Shown here one piece after another: positions 6,337 through 11,959 of a stretch of DNA of 11,959 bases (positions are counted from its first letter, which is position 1; every line of letters starts with the position of its first letter). A program made the position numbers and the translations under genes. Source of the DNA: Burkholderiales bacterium (lineage in GTDB: Bacteria; Pseudomonadota; Gammaproteobacteria; Burkholderiales; Burkholderiaceae_C); contig JANXTP010000118.1 of the NCBI GenBank assembly GCA_025352345.1, positions 1 to 11,959 on the forward strand, written 5' to 3'. A model generated the notes under the pieces. The model saw nothing but the letters and a program-made list of their open reading frames with translations, was not told where the DNA came from and did no database searches.

Positions 6337-7007
6337 AGCAGGCCCCGCTCGGCAAACGAGACGGCCTGGTCGCCGCCGACCACCAGGTGATCGATCACGC
6401 GCACATCGATCAGCTGCAGGGCCTGCTTCAGCGTTTGTGTCAGGAACTCATCGGCCCGTGACGGCTCGGCCGTGCCCGACGGGTGGTTGTGCGCGAGGAT
6501 CACCGCGCTGGCCTGCAACGCCAGTGCGCGCTTGACGACTTCGCGCGGGTAGACGCTGGTCTGGCTCAGCGTGCCGCGGAACATCTCCTCGAACTGCAGC
6601 AACTGGTTCTGCACGGCGAGGAACATCACCGCGAACACCTCCTGGCCTTCGTGCGCCAGTTGCAGGCGCAGGAAGTCTTTCACCTGCTGCGGCGACGACA
6701 GCACCGTGCGCTGGGCCAGGCGCTGCGCCAGCGAACGGCGCGCCAGCTCCATCACCGCCGTGATCTCGGCGCGCTTGGCGGGCCCCAGGCCCTTGATGCG
6801 CTTCAGGTCCGCCGCGCTGGCCTGCAACAGGCCATGCAGGCCGCCGAAGGCATCGAGCAGTTGCTGCGCCAGTTGCAGCACCGAGGTGCCCGCCAGCCCG
6901 GTGCGTAGCAGCAGCGCGATCAGCTCGGCGTCGGCCAGCGCCGCCGGCCCCAGCGTCAGCAGCTTTTCACGCGGTCGGGCTGCGGCGGGAATGTCTTTGA
7001 GCACCAT
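6333..7007 (-). CDS. radC: RadC family protein (JAB/MPN domain, UPF0758)
   Basis: A 224-residue RadC/YsiA family member. The N-terminal UPF0758 part (RPREKLLTLGPAALADAELIALLLRTG, positions 11-37) includes a helix-hairpin-helix-like IKGLGPAKRAEI (71-82). The C-terminal JAB/MPN domain has the zinc-site pattern HNHPSG at 173-178 followed by S183 and D186, with E123 in GQEVF as the likely catalytic Glu. The complete metal site suggests a real metalloenzyme. Despite the historic name, a DNA repair role for RadC is poorly supported; roles in recombination or transformation have been reported in some species. The ATG is at 7007, 90 bp from the divergent fkpB start. The stop overlaps the start of the Smr gene by 4 nt, placing two nucleic-acid-linked families in one operon. 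Confidence 0.95.
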   Translation of the reverse strand: MVLKDIPAAARPREKLLTLGPAALADAELIALLLRTGLAGTSVLQLAQQLLDAFGGLHGLLQASAADLKRIKGLGPAKRAEITAVMELARRSLAQRLAQRTVLSSPQQVKDFLRLQLAHEGQEVFAVMFLAVQNQLLQFEEMFRGTLSQTSVYPREVVKRALALQASAVILAHNHPSGTAEPSRADEFLTQTLKQALQLIDVRVIDHLVVGGDQAVSFAERGLL

Positions 7008-7054
7008 GAAGGCCTACCGTGGTGTCGCGCCACGCGGCTGGCGACGACGACTCG

Positions 7055-7060
7055 TAAAAT
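7055..7060 (+). promoter_or_regulatory. Possible -10 box upstream of fkpB-ispH
   Basis: TAAAAT (5 of 6 to TATAAT) in the 90-bp divergent gap, 37 nt before the TTG start of fkpB. No convincing -35 is present at 16-18 nt spacing, so this is only a suggestion. Confidence 0.35.
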
Positions 7061-7097
7061 TCACCCCAGTCTATCCAACCTTCAACCGAGCACGCCC

Positions 7098-7541
7098 TTG
7101 AACTCTGTCCTCGCGGGCTCCTTCCTCACGCTGCACTACCGGCTGGCCGGGCCCGACGGCGCCGACATCATCAACACCTTTGCCGGCAAGGCAGCCACCT
7201 TGTCGTTGGGCACGGGCGAACTGGCCCCGGCGATGGAGGCACGGCTGATCGGTCTGCCTGAAGGCACGCGTGCCACCTTCGAGCTGGCCGCGGGTGAGGC
7301 CTTCGGTGCGCGCAACCCCGAACTGCTGCAACGCGTCAAGCGTGCGATGCTCAATGAGTTGGGTGACCCCGACGAGCAGTATCACCTCGGCGATGTGGTG
7401 CAGTTCCCTACGCCTGACGGGCGCGGTGCCTACGCTGGCGTGGTTCGCGAGGTGGGAAGCGACTGGGTGGCGTTCGACTTCAACCACCCGTTGGCCGGCC
7501 AGCCGGTGATTTTCGAAGTGCATCTGATTGGAGTGTTGTGA
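7098..7541 (+). CDS. fkpB: FKBP-type peptidyl-prolyl cis-trans isomerase (FkpB/SlyD family)
   Basis: Catalyses prolyl cis-trans isomerisation, with chaperone activity typical of the SlyD/FkpB group. The protein has 147 residues. The FKBP core is split: SFLTLHYRL (8-16) through LGTGELAPAMEARLIGL (37-53), an insert-in-flap chaperone domain about 70-120 (GEAFGARNPELLQRV onward), then DWVAFDFNHPLAGQPVIFEV (122-141), a family hallmark. There is no His-rich metal-binding tail as in E. coli SlyD, so FkpB is the better name. The start is probably TTG at 7098. No ATG or GTG occurs at a suitable place upstream in frame, and the ribosome binding site is weak, so start confidence is moderate. The stop overlaps the ispH ATG by one base (TGATG). 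The fkpB-ispH pairing is also known in E. coli. Confidence 0.93.
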   Translation: MNSVLAGSFLTLHYRLAGPDGADIINTFAGKAATLSLGTGELAPAMEARLIGLPEGTRATFELAAGEAFGARNPELLQRVKRAMLNELGDPDEQYHLGDVVQFPTPDGRGAYAGVVREVGSDWVAFDFNHPLAGQPVIFEVHLIGVL

Positions 7542-8506
7542 TGGCTGCCGATATTCGTGTCGAAGAGGTGCTGCTGGCCGAGCCGCGCGGCTTTTGCGCC
7601 GGTGTCGATCGTGCGATCGAGATCGTCGAGCGCGCGATCACCAAATTTGGCGCGCCGATCTATGTGCGCCACGAGATCGTGCACAACACCTACGTGGTCA
7701 ACGACCTGAAGACCAAGGGCGCGATCTTCATCGAGGACCTGGCCGAGGTGCCGCCCGGCGCCACGCTGGTGTTCAGCGCCCACGGCGTGTCGCAGGCGAT
7801 CCGCCGCGAGGCGACTGAGCGCGGTTTCACCGTGTTCGATGCAACCTGCCCGCTGGTCACCAAGGTGCACGTCGAGATGGCCAAGCTGCGCAAGGAAGGC
7901 TACGACTTCATCATGATCGGCCACAAGGGCCATCCTGAGGTCGAGGGCACGATCGGCCAGCTCAGCGCAGGCATCCACCTGGTCGAGGACGTGGAAGATG
8001 TCGAACGGGTGCCGGTCGATGCAGCGACGCAGCTGGCGGTGGTCACGCAGACCACGTTGTCGGTCGACGACGCCGCCGAAATCCTGGCCGCGGTGAAGCG
8101 CCGCTTTCCGAACGTGCGCGAACCCAAGCAGCAGGACATCTGCTACGCCACGCAGAACCGCCAAGACGCGGTCAAGGTGCTGGCGCCGAACGTCGATGTG
8201 CTGGTGGTGGTGGGCAGCCTCAGCAGTTCGAACAGCAACCGGCTGCGCGAGGTGGCCCAGCGGTTGGGCACCGATGCCTACATGGTCGACTCGGCCGAAG
8301 ACCTGATGCCCGAATGGTTCGCCGGCAAGAGCCGCGTGGGCCTGACCGCCGGGGCATCGGCGCCGGAGATCCTCGTCAAGCAGGTGATCGAACGGCTGCG
8401 CTCGTTGGGCGCGGTGTCGGTGCGCAGCATGCCGGGCGTGCTGGAGACGGTTCACTTCCCGCTGCCGATGGGGCTGGGCGACAAGTCGATGCAGGCCGCG
8501 GGCTGA
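7541..8506 (+). CDS. ispH: IspH, 4-hydroxy-3-methylbut-2-enyl diphosphate reductase
   Basis: Last enzyme of the MEP isoprenoid pathway, reducing HMBPP to IPP and DMAPP with an iron-sulfur cluster. The protein has 321 residues. The three cluster cysteines are present: C19 in PRGFCAGVDRA, C103 in DATCPLVTK and C201 in DICYATQNRQ. Substrate-binding residues are also visible: H48 in EIVHNTYVV, H81 in SAHGVS, H131 with E135 in GHPEVEGTIGQ, and the SLSSSNSNRL block (227-236). The ATG at 7541 is preceded by TTGGAG with about 7 nt spacing, inside the end of fkpB. A GTG three bases earlier would add one residue and is less likely. Complete and unremarkable; presumably essential because no mevalonate pathway is expected in this group. 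Confidence 0.98.
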   Translation: MAADIRVEEVLLAEPRGFCAGVDRAIEIVERAITKFGAPIYVRHEIVHNTYVVNDLKTKGAIFIEDLAEVPPGATLVFSAHGVSQAIRREATERGFTVFDATCPLVTKVHVEMAKLRKEGYDFIMIGHKGHPEVEGTIGQLSAGIHLVEDVEDVERVPVDAATQLAVVTQTTLSVDDAAEILAAVKRRFPNVREPKQQDICYATQNRQDAVKVLAPNVDVLVVVGSLSSSNSNRLREVAQRLGTDAYMVDSAEDLMPEWFAGKSRVGLTAGASAPEILVKQVIERLRSLGAVSVRSMPGVLETVHFPLPMGLGDKSMQAAG

Positions 8507-8529
8507 GTGGCTGCGGCCCAGCCGCTGCC

Positions 8530-8535
8530 TACAAT
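8530..8535 (+). promoter_or_regulatory. Possible -10 box upstream of serS
   Basis: TACAAT (5 of 6) lies 45 nt before the serS ATG in the 73-bp ispH-serS gap. No clear -35 is seen at the right distance, so serS may instead be read from the upstream operon. Confidence 0.35.
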
Positions 8536-8579
8536 TCGCCGCTTCACGTCCATCCTCGACGCCTCTCGAACGCCCACCC

Positions 8580-9887
8580 ATGCTGGACATCACCCTGCTG
8601 CGCAAGGACCTGCCGAGCGTCATTGCCCGCCTTGAAAAACGCAAGAGCCCGCAGCCTTATCTGGATGTGGCACGCTTTCAGTCGCTGGAATCCGAACGCA
8701 AGGCGCTGCAGACCCGCACCGAGGAACTGCAAGCCCAGCGCAACAGCCTGTCGAAGCAGATCGGCGCGCTGAAGGGCAAGGGCGAGGACACCTCAACGGT
8801 GATGACGCAGGTGGCGGGTCTCGCTGATGAATTGAAGGCCTCGGCCGATCGGCTGGAGGTGATTCAGACCGAGCTGGCAGACCTGCTGATGGCCGTGCCC
8901 AATCTGCCGCAGGACAGCGTGCCGGTCGGTGCCGACGAGCACGGCAATGTGGAAGTGCGCCGCTGGAGCCCGAACGACGCCGGCCCGCGCGCCTTCGACT
9001 TCACGCCGAAGGACCACGTTGATCTGGGCGCGCCCTTGGGGCTGGATTTTGACCTCGGTGCGAAGCTGTCGGGATCGCGCTTTTCCTTCATGCGCGGTCC
9101 GGTCGCCCGGCTGCACCGCGCGCTCGCGCAGTTCATGCTCGATGTGCAGACGCAGGAACACGGCTACACCGAGTGCTACACGCCTTACATCGTCAACCGC
9201 GACGTGCTCGAAGGCACCGGGCAGTTGCCGAAGTTCAAGGAAGACATGTTCTGGGTGTCACGGGGCGGCGATGAAACGCAGCCCGAGCAGTATCTGATCT
9301 CGACGTCGGAGATTTCGCTGACCAACAGCGTGCGCGAGCAGGTGCTGGCCGCCGACCAGCTGCCGATCAAGCTGACCGCGCACAGCCCGTGCTTTCGCTC
9401 TGAAGCGGGCAGCGCCGGGCGCGACACGCGGGGCCTGATCCGTCAGCACCAGTTCGACAAGGTCGAGATGGTGCAGATCACCCAGCCCGAGCACAGCGAT
9501 GCGGCACTGGAAGCCATGGTGCGCCACGCCGAAGCGGTGCTGCAGCAGCTCGGGTTGCCGTACCGCGTGCTGTTGCTGTGCACCGGCGACATGGGCTTCG
9601 GCTCGGCCAAGACCTACGACCTCGAAGTGTGGGTGCCGGCGCAGAACATCTACCGCGAGATCAGCTCGTGCTCCAACTGCGAGGCCTTCCAGGCGCGGCG
9701 CATGCAGTCACGCTACAAGTCGGCGCAGGGGCGCAACGAGTTCGTGCACACGCTCAACGGCTCGGGTGTCGCAGTGGGCCGCGCGCTGGTGGCCGTGCTC
9801 GAGAACTACCAGAATGCCGACGGCTCCATCACCGTGCCCAACGTACTGCGCCCGTACATGGGCGGCGTGGAGGTGTTGAAGGGCTGA
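8580..9887 (+). CDS. serS: Seryl-tRNA synthetase
   Basis: Charges tRNA-Ser (and the first step for tRNA-Sec) with serine using ATP. The protein has 435 residues, normal length. Residues 1 to about 110 form the tRNA-binding antiparallel coiled coil (LESERKALQTRTEELQAQRN, positions 36-55, on one arm; LADELKASADRLEVIQTELAD, 81-101, on the other), which recognises the long variable arm of tRNA-Ser. The class II core follows: TSE loop (242-244), motif 2 beginning CFRSEAGSAGRDTRG (271-285), and motif 3 around NGSGVAVGRALVAVLEN (393-409) ending NVLRPYMGG. The ATG at 8580 begins the canonical MLDITLLRKD. Ribosome binding site is poor. A gene for a cognate tRNA, tRNA-Ser(CGA), begins 79 bp downstream. 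Confidence 0.98.
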   Translation: MLDITLLRKDLPSVIARLEKRKSPQPYLDVARFQSLESERKALQTRTEELQAQRNSLSKQIGALKGKGEDTSTVMTQVAGLADELKASADRLEVIQTELADLLMAVPNLPQDSVPVGADEHGNVEVRRWSPNDAGPRAFDFTPKDHVDLGAPLGLDFDLGAKLSGSRFSFMRGPVARLHRALAQFMLDVQTQEHGYTECYTPYIVNRDVLEGTGQLPKFKEDMFWVSRGGDETQPEQYLISTSEISLTNSVREQVLAADQLPIKLTAHSPCFRSEAGSAGRDTRGLIRQHQFDKVEMVQITQPEHSDAALEAMVRHAEAVLQQLGLPYRVLLLCTGDMGFGSAKTYDLEVWVPAQNIYREISSCSNCEAFQARRMQSRYKSAQGRNEFVHTLNGSGVAVGRALVAVLENYQNADGSITVPNVLRPYMGGVEVLKG

Positions 9888-9918
9888 GACCGGGGTGTTT
9901 CAGCGCTGTGTGCTGCGC

Positions 9919-9924
9919 TAGAAT
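9919..9924 (+). promoter_or_regulatory. Possible -10 box for tRNA-Ser
   Basis: TAGAAT (5 of 6 to TATAAT) about 43 nt upstream of the mature tRNA 5' end, inside the serS-tRNA gap. A loose -35 (GTTTCA, 9897-9902) is 16 nt upstream. This would give a leader of about 36 nt for RNase P to remove. Confidence 0.45.
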
Positions 9925-9966
9925 TCTGAGTTCCGGTCTCGACCAACCGGCAGCATCGAACGTGCT

Positions 9967-10056
<90 letters not shown>

Positions 10057-10068
10057 AAGTCAGGAAAT

Positions 10069-10096
10069 ACGGGCTCTCGCGGCCCGTTTTTGTTTT
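10069..10096 (+). terminator. Rho-independent terminator after tRNA-Ser
   Basis: Stem ACGGGC (10069-10074) and GCCCGT (10082-10087) with a 7-nt loop, followed by a T-rich tract (TTTTGTTTT). It starts 14 nt after the tRNA CCA and is a good intrinsic terminator for the tRNA, and possibly serS. Confidence 0.85.
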
Positions 10097-10118
10097 CTAC
10101 CTACATTTCTACCTACAT
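10095..10118 (+). repeat. Two tandem 12-bp direct repeats
   Basis: TTCTACCTACAT occurs twice back to back (10095-10106 and 10107-10118), with a partial ACTACAT at 10157-10163. Direct repeats of this sort beside a tRNA 3' end can be arm-type integrase sites, but no integrase gene is present, so this is a suggestion. Confidence 0.75.
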
Positions 10119-10140
10119 TGCGAAGCTCGCTTCGGCAATG
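10116..10140. repeat. Imperfect palindrome next to the tandem repeats
   Basis: CATTG-CGAAG, loop CTCG, CTTCG-G-CAATG: a 10-bp stem interrupted by one unpaired G. No T-tract follows, so it is not an obvious intrinsic terminator for the + strand. It could be a recombination or protein-binding site. Positions 10141 to 10251 hold nothing else I recognise. Confidence 0.6.
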
Positions 10141-10251
10141 CGTGGGCGGTGTTGTAACTACATCACAGCCAGAAACTCGTGGCAGACCCGCTCGATTCCA
10201 AGCCGATTCGATGGGTTGCGGGGCAGGGTTTTCAGGTGGTTAGGGATCTGC

Positions 10252-10662
10252 TCATGCCGTGGCCGCCCGAAACGCTGCCTGGACGGCACGTACCAGCGAT
10301 GGGTGCAAGGTGCCGAGCTTGGGTGTCTGCCCGTGGGGTGCTGCCGGCGGCACGGAGAACCAGTCGGTCGTGTACGGGAGGTCGAGGGCTTGCTTCAGGT
10401 CGAACTTCGTGTCGTAGCTGAGGCCTGCGGCGTCGTAGGCCGCGGGGTTGCGATCCCGCAGGATGGAGAACTCGCCTCGGTACAGGGTGGTCGTGCGCTG
10501 GCTGGTGCCATAGGCGACGCGCACCGTGAACTGCGGTGCGTCGTCGTCGAAGACGGCCAGGATCAGGGCCGGCCGGGGTTTCGGGCGGGGGTGGATGTCG
10601 TCGGGAAAGTGGCACCACACGATCTCGCCGGCGGTGGGCTCGGCCCACCACTGTAAGGTCAT
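10252..10662 (-). CDS. Type II toxin, MazF/PemK-like (putative mRNA endoribonuclease)
   Basis: A 136-residue protein resembling PemK/MazF family toxins, which cleave mRNA and inhibit growth. The SH3-like barrel signature is AGEIVWCHFP (11-20), then KPRPALIL (28-35) with the conserved Arg R30, and VAYGTSQ (49-55), whose T53/S54 would supply the second active-site residue. A C-terminal extension from about 85 (FDLKQALDLPY, then GQTPKLGTLHPSL) is longer than in classic 110-residue MazF but familiar from related proteobacterial proteins. The ATG at 10662 overlaps the antitoxin stop in ATGA, so toxin synthesis is translationally coupled to the antitoxin. It lies near tRNA-Ser in an accessory-looking region, as such modules often do. 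Family call is good; toxicity and cleavage site are inferred. Confidence 0.78.
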   Translation of the reverse strand: MTLQWWAEPTAGEIVWCHFPDDIHPRPKPRPALILAVFDDDAPQFTVRVAYGTSQRTTTLYRGEFSILRDRNPAAYDAAGLSYDTKFDLKQALDLPYTTDWFSVPPAAPHGQTPKLGTLHPSLVRAVQAAFRAATA

Positions 10663-10946
10663 GCGGCCTCGACCTCGAACAGGATCGACCGCACTGATTT
10701 CTTCTTGCCTTGTGGTGCTCGCTTCTTGATCTGTCGCACTTGCGCGGCCATCAGCGGGCTATCGTCGGCCTCGTACTGAGGCAGCAGCTTGACCGCCATG
10801 TCGTGCAACGCCAGATGAATGGCCTGGGTTTCATCGACGCCCAGGCGCTCCGCGAGCCGCTTGGCGGTGTCGCGGGTCACGCCGGTCGTGCTGTCGGCCG
10901 GGCGGTAGCGGAATGCGATCTGGTCGATGGTGCTGCGGGTGGTCAT
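10659..10946 (-). CDS. Putative antitoxin of the adjacent MazF/PemK-like toxin
   Basis: A 95-residue basic-to-mixed protein, placed first in the operon as expected for an antitoxin that represses and neutralises. The middle TRDTAKRLAERLGVDETQAI (25-44) followed by HLALHDMAVKLLP looks like a ribbon-helix-helix or related DNA-binding segment; the C-terminus, with KKRAPQGKKKSVRSILFE, would contact the toxin. I cannot assign a named antitoxin family with certainty. The ATG at 10946 (MTTRSTIDQ) gives the best start. The frame stays open to 11180, but the candidate promoter and operator at 10964-11003 would then lie in the coding region. A clear ribosome binding site is not seen, and the leader is short (about 20 nt). 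Stop and toxin start overlap by 4 nt. Confidence 0.7.
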   Translation of the reverse strand: MTTRSTIDQIAFRYRPADSTTGVTRDTAKRLAERLGVDETQAIHLALHDMAVKLLPQYEADDSPLMAAQVRQIKKRAPQGKKKSVRSILFEVEAA

Positions 10947-10963
10947 GAGGAGTTTCTGAAATA

Positions 10964-10984
10964 TGGATATCTTGAAGATATCCA
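10964..10984. promoter_or_regulatory. Perfect inverted repeat, probable antitoxin operator
   Basis: Two 10-bp arms (TGGATATCTT and AAGATATCCA) flank a single G. It overlaps the candidate -10 box of the toxin-antitoxin promoter and ends 18 nt before the antitoxin ATG. This is the expected position for autorepression by the antitoxin or the toxin-antitoxin complex. Confidence 0.7.
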
Positions 10985-11003
10985 GTGGCATTTCATTTGT
11001 CAA
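10975..11003 (-). promoter_or_regulatory. Sigma-70 type promoter of the toxin-antitoxin operon
   Basis: Read on the - strand, a perfect -35 TTGACA (11003-10998), a 17-nt spacer, and -10 TATCTT (10980-10975, 4 of 6). The start would be near 10968, leaving a leader of about 20 nt. The -10 lies inside the operator palindrome, so repressor binding would block RNA polymerase. Confidence 0.72.
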
Positions 11004-11075
11004 GGCATGCATGTCCACATTAGGCGCCTGCGGCAGGCAGCGCTCGTGTAGCTGTCGCTGACTTCGTGGGCGTGT

Positions 11076-11090
11076 CCCCGCTGCGCGGGG
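11076..11090. repeat. Perfect GC-only hairpin
   Basis: CCCCGC, loop TGC, GCGGGG: a perfect 6-bp stem. No T-tract follows on either strand, so it is not a standard terminator. Confidence 0.5.
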
Positions 11091-11259
11091 CCGGGCAGTT
11101 GCGCTGCGCGTCAAGCCGCCGTCAAAGGCCCAGCGTCTCGCCCCTTCGGGCTGCCATCCCTCACGCGGGCTCGCCGCCACCCTCCGCGCTCGCTCGCGCG
11201 CAGGGTGCCGCCGGACTGCGGCGCGTGGCGCCTGGCCGGTGCGCTCGCCAATGCAGCGA

Positions 11260-11363
11260 TCAAGGCTGCGCCTTCATCGCGATGCCGAACAGCCAGGTCA
11301 CGCCGGCGATGCCGGCGGGGATGACGACAGCGGCCCGTCCCGTGCCCGGGGATCGCGGGCCAT
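11260..11363 (-). pseudogene. Possible frameshifted small membrane protein relic
   Basis: On the - strand an ATG at 11363 is preceded by AAGGAAAC, a fair ribosome binding site, and starts MARDPRARDG. That frame then becomes Ser/Pro rich and stops. A neighbouring frame instead continues AAVVIPAGIAGVTWLFGIAM (20 residues, strongly hydrophobic with Trp and Gly), followed by KAQP and TGA at 11262-11260. Joining the two needs a single one-base shift and would give a protein of about 34 residues with one membrane helix. The start lies 7 nt after the stop of the upstream fragment, as in an operon. I do not recognise the protein. It could also be coincidence in GC-rich DNA. Confidence 0.3.
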
Positions 11364-11370
11364 GTTTCCT

Positions 11371-11568
11371 TCACGGGGTCGTGAACGAGGCCCGCTTGAC
11401 GAACTGACCGGCTTGCAGGTCGCTGCGCTTCGCTCCGCTCGGTGCGGCGCCGGCCAGATCGTCACCTCGGTCACCCGCCATGCCCGATGCCGGGCCGCTG
11501 AATGTTTGAGGTGATCGGTCCGGCTCGACCACCGCGCCAGTCGCTCGCCTTCGGCTCTCTTGGTGTCA
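11371..11568 (-). pseudogene. Possible 3' fragment of an unrecognised gene
   Basis: A stop-to-stop open frame of 65 codons on the - strand ending GQFVKRASFTTP and TGA (11373-11371). Its mixed composition (DRSPQTFSGPASGMAGDRGD, then a Leu/Gln/Lys/Phe-bearing tail) is more protein-like than its Arg-rich neighbours. An internal ATG at 11481 has no ribosome binding site. The stop is followed after 7 nt by the ATG of the next relic, with a ribosome binding site between them. I read this as the end of a broken gene; the family is unknown. Confidence 0.28.
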
Positions 11569-11709
11569 CGTCGGCCGCAGAGGCGCCGGGCCTCATGCAG
11601 TGAGCGGTCGTCTTCGCTGCAACCGCCGCGCCAGGCAAGCTGGCACGTCGGCCGCGACGCTGCGTCGCCCGAACCCGGGGCAGCGCGTGCGCCAGTCGTC
11701 CCACCGCGC

Positions 11710-11757
11710 TCCCCCCAACTGCGCCCCCGTCCTTCATGAGGGGGACTTGTGGGGGGA
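11710..11757. repeat. Nested inverted repeat
   Basis: Outer arms TCCCCCCA (11710-11717) and TGGGGGGA (11750-11757) are perfectly complementary. Inside, CCCCC (11724-11728) can pair with GGGGG (11740-11744), or GTCC with GGAC. Looks like a dispersed intergenic palindrome; copy number elsewhere cannot be seen here. Confidence 0.5.
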
Positions 11758-11834
11758 TCTTCAAGCGGTGGGCCGGGAAACTGGCTCACTGCTTCGGCTG
11801 CCGAAATCCAACCACGCACCCCACCCATCCCCAG

Positions 11835-11854
11835 CCCTTCCCGTGAGGGAAGGG
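11835..11854. repeat. Perfect palindromic repeat (8-bp arms)
   Basis: CCCTTCCC, loop GTGA, GGGAAGGG. Sequences of this type are common as dispersed palindromic units between genes in betaproteobacteria (general recollection). No T-run follows. Confidence 0.6.
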
Positions 11855-11883
11855 AGCAGTTGCCAATACCAGCCCACCCCCCG

Positions 11884-11899
11884 CCCGCCCGTGGGCGGG
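11884..11899. repeat. Palindromic repeat
   Basis: CCCGCCC, GT, GGGCGGG, lying 29 bp after the previous palindrome and sharing its C-run/GTG/G-run layout. Probably the same class of intergenic element. Confidence 0.5.
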
Positions 11900-11959
11900 A
11901 GCGAGGAAGTCCGAGCAGAAGGATCAGTTTTCAGCAGCCCAAGACGGGATGCGGCTGGT

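Larger units (their letters stand above)
11004..11959. other. Accessory region without an intact gene
   Basis: About 950 bp with no reading frame that I can support as a complete gene. The open frames here are Arg/Pro/Ala/Ser-rich and lack a consistent start or domain, as expected for GC-rich non-coding DNA. It contains a perfect GC hairpin at 11076-11090 (CCCCGC, TGC loop, GCGGGG), two possible gene relics on the - strand (11260-11363 and 11371-11568), a nested inverted repeat at 11710-11757, and palindromes at 11835-11854 and 11884-11899. The style recalls decayed mobile-element DNA, but no transposase, integrase or conjugation gene is recognisable. Confidence 0.5.

Noticed and set aside
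7008..7097. Promoter for radC (TTGAAG-N17-GAATTT on the - strand)
   Set aside because: The -10 matches only 2 of 6 bases; not better than chance.
7430..8644. A 404-codon open frame on the - strand across ispH
   Set aside because: Antisense to a complete ispH, His/Arg/Gln rich, no domain.
10095..10118. CRISPR repeats
   Set aside because: Only two 12-bp copies with no spacer; no array or cas genes anywhere in the window.
10947..11180. Longer antitoxin start
   Set aside because: It would place the consensus promoter and operator palindrome inside the coding sequence, and the added residues are low-complexity at the start.
11298..11828. A 176-codon open frame on the - strand
   Set aside because: Arg/Gly/Ser/Pro-rich with no domain, crosses the intergenic hairpins, and lacks a credible start site.

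Overview
The window looks like a chromosomal segment of a high-GC betaproteobacterium, probably in the Burkholderiales. The reasons are strong G/C preference at third codon positions, the protein signatures, and the housekeeping order radC / fkpB-ispH-serS. I cannot fix the genus. Positions 1-10054 are dense and well conserved. Positions from about 10060 to the end look like a small accessory region inserted or left beside a tRNA gene.

Layout. (1) Positions 1-749 hold the 3' part of hemW, the heme chaperone, on the + strand. (2) On the - strand, cheR-cheD-cheB (3505 down to 756) form a compact chemotaxis adaptation operon: receptor methyltransferase, receptor deamidase and methylesterase. A close match to a FliA (sigma-28) flagellar promoter lies just upstream of cheR. 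(3) Divergent from it, on the + strand, is a second signalling operon (3697-5616). It encodes a GGDEF diguanylate cyclase with an intact product-inhibition site, an FlhG/FleN-like MinD-family ATPase, and a group II truncated haemoglobin whose GTG start overlaps the ATPase stop codon. Both blocks bear on motility, which suggests co-regulated control of swimming, second messenger and O2/NO or redox sensing, but that coupling is inferred. (4) On the - strand, radC and an Smr-domain gene overlap by 4 nt. (5) On the + strand come an FKBP-type peptidyl-prolyl isomerase, ispH (last step of the MEP isoprenoid pathway) and serS (seryl-tRNA synthetase), followed within 80 bp by tRNA-Ser(CGA), one of the substrates of SerS. 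The tRNA ends in a rho-independent terminator.

(6) Just beyond the tRNA terminator lie two tandem 12-bp repeats and an imperfect palindrome, which could be an old integration scar. No integrase is present in the window. Next, on the - strand, is a two-gene toxin-antitoxin operon (MazF/PemK-like toxin, antitoxin upstream). It has a near-consensus promoter whose -10 box sits inside a perfect inverted repeat, a classic autoregulatory layout. From about 11004 to the end there is no intact gene. This stretch holds GC-rich hairpins, two tandem fragments on the - strand that look like decayed small genes (one apparently frameshifted just before a membrane helix), and several intergenic palindromes.

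I do not see a clearly undescribed system. The best leads are the GGDEF-FlhG-globin operon, the FliA-type promoter of cheRDB, and the toxin-antitoxin/relic region next to the tRNA.
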